64,000 nucleotides of DNA from Pseudomonas extremorientalis (GTDB taxonomy: Bacteria; Pseudomonadota; Gammaproteobacteria; Pseudomonadales; Pseudomonadaceae): the NCBI RefSeq assembly GCF_001870465.1, contig NZ_MDGK01000017.1, forward strand, positions 434,001 to 498,000, in the 5' to 3' direction. How positions within the stretch are numbered: position 1 is the first letter of the stretch; every line of letters begins with the position of its first letter. Below the pieces are notes generated by a model. The model was not told the origin of the DNA, did no database searches, and was given only the letters and a program-made list of their open reading frames with translations. The position numbers were made by a program, and so were the translations under genes. Below are positions 1 through 7,652 of the stretch, piece after piece.

Positions 1-55
1 TTCGAAAAATGCAGGCCAGTATAGTTACATTTTGAAATATATGTAAGCAAGAAGG

Positions 56-85
56 TCTCGCGACGGCGTCAATACAGTCGCGAGA
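56..85. terminator. Inverted repeat, possible terminator
   Basis: A 9-bp perfect stem (TCTCGCGAC / GTCGCGAGA) encloses a 12-nt loop. It lies about 45 bp beyond the stop of the leftward gene that ends at 132, so it could end that transcript. There is no T-run, so this is only a plausible terminator. Confidence 0.35.
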
Positions 86-131
86 TCACTTCAGGCATTC
101 ATTAGTTGGGCAGGGTTTGCGGCACAGGCAA

Positions 132-509
132 TTAAAGGGCGAACTGCGCGAAGCTCACGCCAGCCCCGGCAGGGCGCACATCTTTCAAGAACGAGTCCTT
201 GTCCGCGCTCAGCTCCAGGGTGATCTCAGGCTTGCGCTTGCCCGCATTGCGCACCACCAGCCCTTCGAGCTTTTCACGCAGGAACACTGTCGGCACCTTC
301 AGGTGCAGCAACTGATCGGTCTCGGCGTTGTGCATCAACAGGTGGATCCACTCGTACTGGCCCACGGCAATCCGGCCCACCGGCAGGTCGAACCACCAGA
401 TGTTGCGCTTGCGGTCCAGGTCGGTGAAGTGGCAGTTGTTGACGCCGAGTACGGCACCGCCCAGTTCGGTGTTTCTGCGGGCGATGGCCTGTGCTTTATT
501 GAGTTTCAT
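132..509 (-). CDS. Hypothetical protein, 125 aa
   Basis: A leftward ORF with codon use like its neighbours. I chose the ATG at 509 because an AGGAAGG ribosome binding site lies just upstream; the longer version of the frame has no such site. The product starts MKLNKAQAIARRN. It has no signal peptide or membrane segment, and looks like a compact soluble protein rich in charged residues, with the stretches NIWWFDLPVGR and LHLKVPTVFLREKLEGL. I do not recognise a named domain. Similar short unknown proteins are common in Pseudomonas, but I cannot assign a role. The next gene (CsbD) is divergent. Confidence 0.7.
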   Translation of the reverse strand: MKLNKAQAIARRNTELGGAVLGVNNCHFTDLDRKRNIWWFDLPVGRIAVGQYEWIHLLMHNAETDQLLHLKVPTVFLREKLEGLVVRNAGKRKPEITLELSADKDSFLKDVRPAGAGVSFAQFAL

Positions 510-708
510 AACCTTCCTACGGGATCTGTGCTTCAGCGTTACAGCCTGAATGTGCCGGGCATTCTCGTGGGTTGGCCGCAAAACATAAAGCCAAACCTGC
601 GGTCGGCGATGAAATGCCTGACGAAAATAATTGAAACTCTGCCGAACGGCCCCGGGTCAATCTTAGGTAATGACCAAAACCCTTTGATTGTTCTTTCGGA
701 GAAATACC

Positions 709-894
709 ATGGGCAGCACAGCGGATAAGGCAAAAGGCTTGAAAGACCAGGCCGTCGGCAATATCAAGCAAGGCGTCGGCAAAGTCACCGGTAATGACAA
801 ACTGCGCGCTGAAGGCGTGGTGCAGGAAAAGAAAGGCCAGGTGGAAAAAGCCGTCGGCGATACCAAGGATGCGGTAAAAAAAGCGACCAAATAG
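709..894 (+). CDS. CsbD family stress-response protein, 61 aa
   Basis: The 61-residue product starts [17 protein letters not shown] and has the CsbD-family layout: a small, very hydrophilic, Lys/Gly-rich helical protein with repeated [17 protein letters not shown] segments and a KKATK tail. CsbD-like proteins are induced by general stress and the stationary phase in many bacteria; their biochemical role is unknown. The ATG at 709 follows TTCGGAGAAATACC, so GGAGA is the ribosome binding site. It is a single-gene unit closed by a strong terminator at 915-940. Family assignment is confident; function is not. Confidence 0.9.
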   Translation: MGSTADKAKGLKDQAVGNIKQGVGKVTGNDKLRAEGVVQEKKGQVEKAVGDTKDAVKKATK

Positions 895-914
895 GCCTGC
901 TTTTGCGCAACCTG

Positions 915-940
915 ACGGCCATCCACGGATGGCCGTTTTT
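915..940 (+). terminator. Rho-independent terminator after csbD-like gene
   Basis: The stem ACGGCCATCC / GGATGGCCGT (up to 10 bp, or 8 bp with a 6-nt loop) is followed by TTTTT. It lies 20 bp after the CsbD stop codon. Confidence 0.85.
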
Positions 941-1063
941 ATGTCACATGGCGTGATTAAAGTTTCGAAATTGTTTCAAGGTCGCCAAATAGGCTACCTT
1001 GATGTAGAAAACGGCCCCTGAGTCGCCCACAAACTCAACCTTTATGCGGCGAAAGGAGACGCT

Positions 1064-2017
1064 ATGATTTTTCCGGTTCTCGATGGTCTGAAGCTGCATA
1101 AAGTGCTGTTGCGTACCGTCAAGGAATTCGTCGATGACGAAATGCCCACCTACGCTTCGGCACTGGCCTACCAGATGCTGTTCTCGCTGTTCCCCTTCCT
1201 GCTGTTCCTGATTGCCCTGATCGGTTTCCTGCACCTGCCGGATTTCTTCACCTGGCTGCGCCTGCAATCGGAGCTGGTGTTGCCGCCCCAGGCCCTCGAG
1301 CAGGTCAACCCGGTGATCGACCAGTTGCAGCAATCCAAGGGTGGCCTGCTGTCGGTGGGTATCGTGATTGCGCTGTGGACCGCCTCGGCCGGTGTGCGCC
1401 TGATGATGAGCGCGATGAACGCCGCCTACGACGTGGTGGAAGGTCGGCCGATCTGGAAGCGCTTCCCGCTGTCGATTTTCTACACCGTCGGCATCGCCGG
1501 TATGTTGCTGGCCGCGGCCGCGCTGATGGTCCTGGGCCCGCAAGTGATGGAGTGGCTGGCCGGGCAGATCGGCATGCAGGAATTCGTTGTGACCCTGTGG
1601 ACCATCCTGCGTTGGCCGTTGATCGTGATTTTGCTGATGTTCGCCGTGGCCCTCATGTACTACGTGATGCCGGACGTCGAGCAGAAATTCCGCTTCATCA
1701 CCCCAGGCTCCGTGCTGGCGGTGGTGGTGTGGATCGTCGCGTCCCTGGGCTTTGGCTACTACGTCAAAACCTTCGCCGACTACAACGCCATGTATGGCAG
1801 TATCGGTGCGATCATCGTGCTGCTCCTGTATTTCTATATTTCCGCCGCCGTGTTGCTGCTGGGGGCGGAAATGAACGCGGTGATCGAACACATGTCCGCC
1901 GAAGGCAAGGACCCGGGTGAGAAGGAATTCGATCAGTCCGCGCCGCCTGTCGGCGAAAAACAGCACGTCTCCGGCCTCGGCCGGGACCACTCCAAGCCCA
2001 CCCCTGACGAAGTCTGA
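1064..2017 (+). CDS. YihY/virulence factor BrkB family inner-membrane protein
   Basis: The 317-aa product has the YihY/BrkB pattern: an N-terminal ALAYQMLFSLFPFLLFLIALIGF segment, about six hydrophobic helices, and the conserved YYVMPDVEQKFRFITPGSVLAVVVWIVAS and YGSIGAIIVLLLYFYISA stretches near the end. A charged cytoplasmic tail of about 45 residues follows. The family is an inner-membrane group once misannotated as ribonuclease BN; its transport role is unresolved. The ATG at 1064 has a good GAAAGGAG ribosome binding site. The peptide deformylase gene begins 3 bp after the stop, so the two are probably co-transcribed. Confidence 0.9.
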   Translation: MIFPVLDGLKLHKVLLRTVKEFVDDEMPTYASALAYQMLFSLFPFLLFLIALIGFLHLPDFFTWLRLQSELVLPPQALEQVNPVIDQLQQSKGGLLSVGIVIALWTASAGVRLMMSAMNAAYDVVEGRPIWKRFPLSIFYTVGIAGMLLAAAALMVLGPQVMEWLAGQIGMQEFVVTLWTILRWPLIVILLMFAVALMYYVMPDVEQKFRFITPGSVLAVVVWIVASLGFGYYVKTFADYNAMYGSIGAIIVLLLYFYISAAVLLLGAEMNAVIEHMSAEGKDPGEKEFDQSAPPVGEKQHVSGLGRDHSKPTPDEV

Positions 2018-2020
2018 TCG

Positions 2021-2560
2021 ATGATCCGTGAAATCCTGAAAATGGGCGACGAGCGCTTGCTGCGTATCGCGCCTCCGGTTCCGCCGGAAATGTTCGACAG
2101 CCCCGAGCTGTGGCAATTGATCGATGACATGTTCCAGACCATGGAACACGTGGGCGGCGTAGGCCTGGCCGCACCGCAGATCGGCGTGGACCTGCAATTG
2201 GTGATCTTCGGCTTCGAGGCCAGCGAACGTTACCCGGACGCGCCACCGGTGCCGCAGACGATCCTGATCAACCCGTTGATTACCCCCCTCAGCCCGGTGT
2301 TGGAAGAGGGGTACGAAGGTTGCCTGTCCGTACCCGGTATGCGTGGTGCGGTGGACCGCTATCAGCAGATTCGCTATGAAGGGTTTGATCCCAAAGGCGA
2401 GCCGATTGTGCGGTTTGCCGACGGTTTTCATGCGCGGGTGGTGCAGCATGAGTGCGATCACCTGATCGGCCGGTTGTACCCGTCGCGGATCACCGACTTC
2501 AGCAAGTTCGGGTTTATCGAGGTGATGTTCCCGGACATGGACCCCACCGCCGACGACTAA
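2021..2560 (+). CDS. def: Peptide deformylase
   Basis: The 179-aa enzyme removes the formyl group from the N-terminal Met of new proteins. All three signature motifs are present: GVGLAAPQ (motif 1), EGCLS (motif 2, metal-binding Cys) and QHECDH (motif 3, two metal-binding His and the catalytic Glu). It is not next to fmt, so this is probably an additional deformylase rather than the housekeeping def-fmt copy; that is an inference from context. It follows the YihY gene with a 3-bp gap. The ATG at 2021 is the first in frame. Confidence 0.93.
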   Translation: MIREILKMGDERLLRIAPPVPPEMFDSPELWQLIDDMFQTMEHVGGVGLAAPQIGVDLQLVIFGFEASERYPDAPPVPQTILINPLITPLSPVLEEGYEGCLSVPGMRGAVDRYQQIRYEGFDPKGEPIVRFADGFHARVVQHECDHLIGRLYPSRITDFSKFGFIEVMFPDMDPTADD

Positions 2561-2579
2561 CTCTCAGACATACTGAGAT

Positions 2580-2612
2580 CACCCTGTGGGAGGAGGCAAG
2601 CCCCACAGGGTG
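2580..2612. terminator. Hairpin between convergent genes
   Basis: An 11-bp perfect stem, CACCCTGTGGG / CCCACAGGGTG, surrounds a loop with AGGAGGCAAG. It sits between the stops of def and the leftward methyltransferase gene. It resembles a worn REP palindrome and could act as a two-way terminator; there is no clean T-run. Confidence 0.5.
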
Positions 2613-2630
2613 ACTGTATTTCAAGGCGGG

Positions 2631-3449
2631 TTATTGGGTCGGTTTGACGAACCGCAACGTCATCCGATCCGACTCGCCAATCGCCACATACTTCGCCTTG
2701 TCCTGCTCCCCCAATTTCAACGTCGGCGGCAACGTCCACACGCCTGCCGGGTAATCCTTGGTGTCCTTCGGGTTGGCATTCACCTCGCTCTGTCCCGCCA
2801 GCTTGAACCCGGCATCGGTCGCCAGCTTGACCACCTGGGCGGTGGTCAGGTAGCCGCTGTCCTTGATTGCCTGCAGATCCGCCCCGTCCTTGGCCCGGTG
2901 ATCTTCCACACCCAGCACACCGCCCGGTTTCAGTACCCGGTAGAACGCACTGAACGTCGCCGGCGCGGTGCCTGCCGCTACCCAGTTATGCACATTGCGA
3001 AACGTCAGCACCGCATCCGCCGAAGCGGGTTTGCCGAATACCGGCGCCTTGGGATCGAACGCCACCACCGAGGCCTTGCCGTAGCGCGTAGGGTCGGCCG
3101 CGAATTTCTTCTTCAGGTTCTCTTCCGACGTGCGCGCGTAAGCGCTGCTGCTCGCGGCCTGCACGGCGGCGATGTACTGCCCGTGATCCTTTAGCAGCGG
3201 CGCCAGTACTTCGCTGTACCAGCCGCCGCCCGGGGTGATCTCGATCACGGTTTGCCTGGCGCCCAGGCCAAAAAACTCCAGGGTCTGTTGCGGGTGGCGA
3301 TACCCGTCGCGGGCACTGTTGGCCGGGTCGCGCCAACTGCCGGCCAGCACGCTTTGGTACTGCCGGGCGCTGATCGGTGCGTCGGCGGCCTGGCTCAAGG
3401 CCGGGGTGAGCAGGGCGGTGAGGGAGAGAGCTGCGAGCGTCGTTTTCAT
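2631..3449 (-). CDS. Secreted SAM-dependent methyltransferase-like protein
   Basis: The product is 272 aa. A signal peptide (MKTTLAALSLTALLTPALSQAADA) is followed by a class I methyltransferase-like fold with the motif VIEITPGGGWYSEVLAPLL (SAM-binding loop) and later AVLTFRNVHNW and LKPGGVLGVEDHRA. This is the periplasmic methyltransferase-like group common in proteobacteria; the substrate is unknown, and a SAM enzyme in the periplasm is biochemically puzzling. I chose the ATG at 3449 because it begins the signal peptide and has an AGGATG-type ribosome binding site; the frame is open to 3512. Confidence 0.82.
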   Translation of the reverse strand: MKTTLAALSLTALLTPALSQAADAPISARQYQSVLAGSWRDPANSARDGYRHPQQTLEFFGLGARQTVIEITPGGGWYSEVLAPLLKDHGQYIAAVQAASSSAYARTSEENLKKKFAADPTRYGKASVVAFDPKAPVFGKPASADAVLTFRNVHNWVAAGTAPATFSAFYRVLKPGGVLGVEDHRAKDGADLQAIKDSGYLTTAQVVKLATDAGFKLAGQSEVNANPKDTKDYPAGVWTLPPTLKLGEQDKAKYVAIGESDRMTLRFVKPTQ

Positions 3450-3508
3450 GATCATCCTGTAAAGGGCCATTGTGCCGCCGAGGCTAGCATGGGCCCTGTA
3501 CATGCTGA

Positions 3509-3946
3509 TCACACATTATCGGTGGTCGACCTCACCAAACGATCTAAGCCCATCGCGATCATCGGTTTGTTGCGCTTGTAGCGCACCAGCCGTTCGTTGA
3601 GCGACTGCGGCAGCAGCGTGTCCTGGGTGAAGCCCATGCGCCGGTACATCCCTTCCAGTTCCGGATGGCACAGCAACCACAACGTACCGTTCACATCGGC
3701 CGCAGCCGCCGTGATCAGCCGCGCCGCCAAGCCTTGGCCGCGATAGGCCGGGTCAACGAACACCCCGGTCAACCACTGCCCGCCAACCACGGGCGTGAGG
3801 CACAGGCCGGCGACAATCTCGCTGTCGCGCGCCACCCACAAGCGCCCGCCCTTGAGCGCTTTCATCGACGAATTGTGGCTGCGGTAAAACTTGTTCAGCA
3901 GGGGCCACAAGGGCTCGGCCAGCGGTTCGATGTGCAATGGGGGCAT
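3509..3946 (-). CDS. GNAT family N-acetyltransferase
   Basis: The 145-aa GNAT-fold protein has the acetyl-CoA-binding motif A as VFVDPAYRGQGLAARLI (R/QxxGxG/A form: YRGQGLA) and a downstream LEGMYRRMGFTQD segment typical of the family C-terminus. The acceptor substrate is unknown. It is transcribed leftward and lies upstream of the methyltransferase-like gene with about 60 bp between them. The start at 3946 is the first ATG of the frame. Confidence 0.85.
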   Translation of the reverse strand: MPPLHIEPLAEPLWPLLNKFYRSHNSSMKALKGGRLWVARDSEIVAGLCLTPVVGGQWLTGVFVDPAYRGQGLAARLITAAAADVNGTLWLLCHPELEGMYRRMGFTQDTLLPQSLNERLVRYKRNKPMIAMGLDRLVRSTTDNV

Positions 3947-4049
3947 GGTCTTCAGGCAGCGTGATCAAGGGCCGGGGATTATAAACGCCTTGTGCGAGGC
4001 AATAGGTGGTATACCCATGACTGCATCCCCTTAAAGTGGAGTACGCATC

Positions 4050-4166
4050 ATGGCCAAAGGTATGGATTCAAAGAAAGCCGCGAAGAAAAAACCGGCGAAG
4101 ACCGCGGATGAAAAACGCGCCGACAAGAAAGCCAAGAAAACCGAGACAGGCCTGTTCGGTCACTGA
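4050..4166 (+). CDS. Tiny lysine-rich protein, 38 aa
   Basis: A 39-codon ORF with a TGGAG ribosome binding site about 9 bp upstream of the ATG. The product begins MAKGMDSKKAAKKKPAKT and ends KKTETGLFGH. Fourteen of its 38 residues are Lys, and Ala, Pro and Thr make up much of the rest, like the tails of histone-H1-like (AlgP-type) proteins. It probably binds nucleic acid or another polyanion, but that is inference from composition. It has its own short unit upstream of the desaturase. Confidence 0.6.
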   Translation: MAKGMDSKKAAKKKPAKTADEKRADKKAKKTETGLFGH

Positions 4167-4181
4167 GTTACAAGCTTATAG

Positions 4182-4197
4182 CCAAACGATCTGCAAG
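4182..4197 (+). promoter_or_regulatory. 16-bp promoter-like repeat, copy A
   Basis: CCAAACGATCTGCAAG is identical to the sequence at 7558-7573, upstream of the TonB receptor gene. Here it lies about 50 bp upstream of the desaturase start. The next 21 bases are also similar in both places (13 of 21). I infer an ECF sigma-factor promoter element shared by the two transcription units. Confidence 0.5.
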
Positions 4198-4216
4198 ATT
4201 TTCCCGCGCCATTGCA

Positions 4217-4239
4217 CAGAGCAGGAAACACCTGCTCTG
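4217..4239 (+). promoter_or_regulatory. Hairpin in the leader of the desaturase gene
   Basis: A perfect 9-bp stem, CAGAGCAGG / CCTGCTCTG, with loop AAACA ends 8 bp before the ATG at 4248. It would overlap the place where a ribosome binding site should be, and no good Shine-Dalgarno is otherwise visible, so it could limit translation. Confidence 0.45.
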
Positions 4240-4247
4240 AGCTGCCG

Positions 4248-5177
4248 ATGGCCCACTACCTTGATCCTGCCCAACGCCGGGAAATCGAAACCCTGGCCGA
4301 ATGCTTTACCGCCAGAACCGAATGGCCGACCTGGCTGCTGTTGATCGGCGTATACGCCGGCTGGTTTGCCGTGATCCTTGGCAGTCACTGGCTGGGCCCG
4401 TGGTTGAGCACACTGCTGTTGATCCCGCTCGTGACGCTGTGGTTGTCGGTCCAACACGAACTGCTCCACGGCCATCCCACCCGTTCGCTGCTGCTCAATA
4501 AACTTCTCGGCTATGCACCCTTTGCCGTGTGGTACCCCTACACGTTGTACCGCGACAGCCACCTGCTGCACCACAACGACGAAGACTTGACCCTGCCGGG
4601 CATCGATCCGGAAAGCCGCTACCTCACCCAGCAGCAATGGGACCACAGCTCGCTGTTCGAACGCGGCGTGCATGGGGTGACCAAGACCGTGCTCGGTCGC
4701 TTCCTGCTTTCTGCCCCTTTGGCGATTGGCCGCCTGATCCGCCACGAATGCCAGCGCCTACCCCAGGTATGGCCGATGTGGCTGGCCCACGGTGCCGTCA
4801 CCGTGCTGATGTTGATATTCATCGCCCACTGCAGCGCGCTGTCGGTGGGGCATTACCTGCTGCTGGTCAGCGTGCCGGCCTTGTCCCTGGCCTCGATCCG
4901 TTCCTACTATGAACACCGCCCGCACCCCCGGCCCGAGCAACGCAGCGTGCTCAACGAAGCGTCCTGGCCGTGGACCTGGCTGTTCCTCAATAACAACCTG
5001 CACCTGGTGCACCACGATTTGCCGAAACTGCCCTGGTACTTGCTGCCCACGGTCTACCGTGCCCGGCGTGAACAATGGATCGCGCGCAGCGGCGGCTTCC
5101 TGGTGCAAGGCTACGGCCAGTTGATCGGCCGCCACGGGCTCAAGGCCATCGACAGCCCCCGGCACCCCTTTGCGTGA
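4248..5177 (+). CDS. Membrane fatty acid desaturase
   Basis: The 309-aa integral membrane di-iron enzyme has all three histidine boxes: HELLHGH (box 1), HLLHHND (box 2) and HLVHHD (box 3), separated by hydrophobic segments. This is the membrane fatty acid desaturase/hydroxylase superfamily (PF00487); the substrate could be a lipid acyl chain or a small hydrophobic metabolite. The start is set at MAHYLDPAQ (ATG at 4248); the frame runs further upstream without support. The next gene follows after 9 bp, so the two form an operon. A possible ECF promoter element lies upstream at 4182. Confidence 0.87.
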   Translation: MAHYLDPAQRREIETLAECFTARTEWPTWLLLIGVYAGWFAVILGSHWLGPWLSTLLLIPLVTLWLSVQHELLHGHPTRSLLLNKLLGYAPFAVWYPYTLYRDSHLLHHNDEDLTLPGIDPESRYLTQQQWDHSSLFERGVHGVTKTVLGRFLLSAPLAIGRLIRHECQRLPQVWPMWLAHGAVTVLMLIFIAHCSALSVGHYLLLVSVPALSLASIRSYYEHRPHPRPEQRSVLNEASWPWTWLFLNNNLHLVHHDLPKLPWYLLPTVYRARREQWIARSGGFLVQGYGQLIGRHGLKAIDSPRHPFA

Positions 5178-5186
5178 GAGAAGAGC

Positions 5187-5978
5187 ATGAGTGAGCACTA
5201 CGCCGAACTGCTGATGTATGTCGCGCCCGAGCCGATCCGGCAGGCCAACCAACAGTGGCTGGAGCGCATCCTTGAACACCTCGGACTGCGCCGTCTCAAT
5301 GCCGATCATCTGGACTTGCCGGGCCTGTGGCTCGCCCCCGAATTGCTGGTGACCCAAACCTGCGGTTATCCACTGATGACCCAATTGCGCGGCCAGGTCC
5401 GCGTGATCGGTCGACCGCGCTATGAGCTGCCCCACAGCAGCCGGGGCGAACATTGCAGCCTGTTGCTGACCCGCGACGACAACCCGCGCCACCCTCTGGC
5501 GGACTTCTACAACAGCCGTGGCGTGATCAACGGCCACGACTCCAACAGCGGCATGAACCTATTGCGCGAACGCCTGGCGCCGCTGCAGCGCGACGGGCGT
5601 TTCTTCGCCAGTGTCGGCATCAGCGGCGCCCATCGCGAAAGCCTGCGCTGGCTGCGCGAAGACCGTGCCGACCTCGCCGCTATCGACAGCGTGACCTACG
5701 ACTACCTCGCCCGCTTCGCGCCGCAAGAGGTGGCGGGGCTGCGCATCGTCACCCACAGTGCGCCGAGCCCGACCTTGCCCTACATCGGCCCGCCGGGCTT
5801 GAGTGATGAACAGGTGGTTCAGATCCGCCGGGCGATGAACCAGGCGTTGCAGGACTTACCCGAGGTGGCCGAGACACTGGGCTTGCATGAAGTATTCCCC
5901 GCCAGCGAAGACGACTACGCGGTGCTCTTGACCTACCAGGATCAGGCCGTCAACGTCGGCTATCCTGTACTTCAATAG
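5187..5978 (+). CDS. PhnD-like substrate-binding protein without signal peptide
   Basis: The 263-aa product resembles the phosphate/phosphonate-binding PhnD family. It has LADFYNSRGVINGHDSNSGMNLL, then FFASVGISGAHRESLRWLREDRADLAAIDSVTYDYLARF, the usual ligand-pocket and hinge segments. Unlike a normal ABC binding protein it starts MSEHYAELLMYVAPEP with no signal sequence, so it should be cytoplasmic. No phosphonate permease or ATPase is near. It shares an operon with the desaturase (9-bp gap, GAGAGAAG ribosome binding site). It could be an intracellular ligand sensor or a recruited enzyme; the role is unknown. Confidence 0.72.
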   Translation: MSEHYAELLMYVAPEPIRQANQQWLERILEHLGLRRLNADHLDLPGLWLAPELLVTQTCGYPLMTQLRGQVRVIGRPRYELPHSSRGEHCSLLLTRDDNPRHPLADFYNSRGVINGHDSNSGMNLLRERLAPLQRDGRFFASVGISGAHRESLRWLREDRADLAAIDSVTYDYLARFAPQEVAGLRIVTHSAPSPTLPYIGPPGLSDEQVVQIRRAMNQALQDLPEVAETLGLHEVFPASEDDYAVLLTYQDQAVNVGYPVLQ

Positions 5979-6086
5979 AGTTATATAAAAATACCTTTTA
6001 AATATTATTAAAGAATAAGCAGCCTTGCTAGGATCGCTCCACCGGAACACCGGACATAACGTGCAACCCTCTCAAATGGAGCCACT

Positions 6087-6596
6087 ATGTCCGGCGCCGA
6101 CACTTCTCACAGCGATTACGTGGGCGGATTGTTCCGCAGTCATTACGACTGGCTGTGCAGCCGTTTGCACCGCCATCTCGATTCCCGCGCCCACGCCGAA
6201 GACATTGCCGCCGACACCTTCGTCCAGCTCCTGAGTGCGCCGGGTGTGGTGCCTATCCGCCAGCCCCGCGCCTTGCTCACCACCATCGCCCAGCGCCTGA
6301 TGTACCAGTTGTGGCGTCGCCGTGATTTGGAGCGCGCCTACCTCGAAGCGCTCGACCATGACGAGACGTGCACCGCACCGTCTGCGGAGGCGCTGGCACA
6401 AATGCTCGAAGCCCTGCACGCCATCGACCAGTTGCTCGACGGCTTGCCGGCCAAGGTCAAGGCGACCTTTTTGCTTTCGCAACTCAATGGCCTGACCTAC
6501 CCGGAAATCGCCGCCGAGCTGGGGATTTCCCAGCGTTCGGTCAGCGACTACATGACCCGCGCCTTCAACCGTTGCCTGCGGCTGTGCCTGGAATGA
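6087..6596 (+). CDS. ECF sigma factor, FecI type
   Basis: The 169-aa product has sigma-70 region 2 (RSHYDWLCSRLHRHLDSRAHAEDIAADTFVQLL) and region 4 (LDGLPAKVKATFLLSQLNGLTYPEIAAELGISQRSVSDYMTRAF, with a helix-turn-helix). This is the iron-starvation FecI class of cell-surface signalling systems. The anti-sigma gene overlaps its stop (ATGA at 6593) and the TonB transducer follows, giving the standard FecI-FecR-FecA order. The ATG at 6087 has a GGAG site. Upstream, 5979-6060 is AT-rich and could hold a Fur site, but I see no clear Fur box. Confidence 0.92.
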   Translation: MSGADTSHSDYVGGLFRSHYDWLCSRLHRHLDSRAHAEDIAADTFVQLLSAPGVVPIRQPRALLTTIAQRLMYQLWRRRDLERAYLEALDHDETCTAPSAEALAQMLEALHAIDQLLDGLPAKVKATFLLSQLNGLTYPEIAAELGISQRSVSDYMTRAFNRCLRLCLE

Positions 6597-7537
6597 ACGA
6601 CGACCTGATCAACGACGCCACGCGCTGGTACGTGCTGCTGCGTTCCGGCCAGGCCACGGCGGGCGACTGGCAGCGCTACCAACTCTGGCGTGCCGCCGAC
6701 CCACGCCATGACGCGTTGTGCCGGCAGTTGGAAACGCGCCTCGGCGTGTTCCAGATTCCCCAGGCACAAGGGGTCAGCGGCCAGCTGTTGCAGCAGGCAT
6801 TGGACGCACCGTCCAGCCGTCGCCAGGTGTTACAGGTCGCGCTGGTCGGTGCTGGTGTGGCTGCCGGCGCGACTTGGTTGGCCAAGCCGCTGGGTGTGCC
6901 GTTGGCGGACCTCACGGCGGATATCCGCACCGGCACCGGCGAGCGCCGCACCGTCACGTTGGACGACGGCAGCGAGCTGTCGCTCAACGCGCAAAGCGCG
7001 GCGGATATTCAGTTCGACCCACAACGGCGCCTGGTGCGCCTGCGCGAAGGCGAGTTGCTGGCCAGGGTGGCTGGCGATCGCATTCGGCCTTTTATGATCC
7101 AGACCTACCAGGCGCGTTTGCGTGCCTATGGCAACCGCCTCCTGGTGCGCGAGCGGGCAGGGCAGGGCCAGGTCGTGGCGCTGAACGGCGCGGTGGAAAT
7201 CGACAGCCAGAACGGCGAGCGCCTGCAACTTGCCGCCGGCCATGAGGTGCACTACGACCGTGCCGGTTTCGGCCCGGTGCAGGCCAGCTCCTCCGGAGCC
7301 ACGGCCTGGGTCGACGGCTTCCTGCAAGTGCGCGACCGCCCGCTGTCTGAAGTCATCGAGGCGCTGCGGCCTTACCACAATGGCGTGTTGCGCCTGGACC
7401 CCTCCGTGGCGGGCCTGCGTGTCAGCGGCCTGTACCGCTTGGACAACCCTCAGCAAATCCTCGATACCCTGGCGCGCACCCTGCCGATCCACATCACTCG
7501 CCGCACCGGTTTGTGGGTGAACGTCAATGCCGCGTGA
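6593..7537 (+). CDS. FecR-family anti-sigma factor
   Basis: The 314-aa product starts at the ATG that overlaps the sigma-factor stop. It has an N-terminal DUF4880-type cytoplasmic domain (INDATRWYVLLRSGQATAGDW), then SSRRQVLQVALVGAGVAAGATWL, a twin-arginine-like motif followed by the single membrane segment, then the periplasmic FecR domain (GERRTVTLDDGSELSLNAQSA, RLVRLREGELLARVAGD). It should hold the ECF sigma inactive until the loaded receptor signals through its STN domain. The RR motif fits reports that some FecR-type regulators use the Tat route. Confidence 0.9.
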   Translation: MNDDLINDATRWYVLLRSGQATAGDWQRYQLWRAADPRHDALCRQLETRLGVFQIPQAQGVSGQLLQQALDAPSSRRQVLQVALVGAGVAAGATWLAKPLGVPLADLTADIRTGTGERRTVTLDDGSELSLNAQSAADIQFDPQRRLVRLREGELLARVAGDRIRPFMIQTYQARLRAYGNRLLVRERAGQGQVVALNGAVEIDSQNGERLQLAAGHEVHYDRAGFGPVQASSSGATAWVDGFLQVRDRPLSEVIEALRPYHNGVLRLDPSVAGLRVSGLYRLDNPQQILDTLARTLPIHITRRTGLWVNVNAA

Positions 7538-7557
7538 CCTTGGTTCTATCGACATAA

Positions 7558-7573
7558 CCAAACGATCTGCAAG
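7558..7573 (+). promoter_or_regulatory. 16-bp promoter-like repeat, copy B
   Basis: CCAAACGATCTGCAAG lies about 80 bp upstream of the TonB-receptor start, directly after the anti-sigma stop codon. This is where the ECF-dependent promoter of the receptor gene is expected. It is identical to the copy at 4182-4197. No other full copy was seen in the window. Confidence 0.5.
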
Positions 7574-7652
7574 TTTCACCCCGGCCGTGCCACATCACTC
7601 CCGTAAGCGCTGCGGGGAGCAGCGTTCTCGAGTTTCCTTGGGGGGAGCCAAA

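Noticed and set aside
944..2461. Long leftward frame opposite the YihY and deformylase genes
   Set aside because: A high-GC shadow: the product is His/Gln/Arg-rich low complexity, and the plus-strand genes carry family motifs.
5979..6060. AT-rich stretch upstream of the ECF sigma gene read as a Fur box
   Set aside because: It is AT-rich as a Fur site would be, but no clear match to the 19-bp consensus is visible on either strand.
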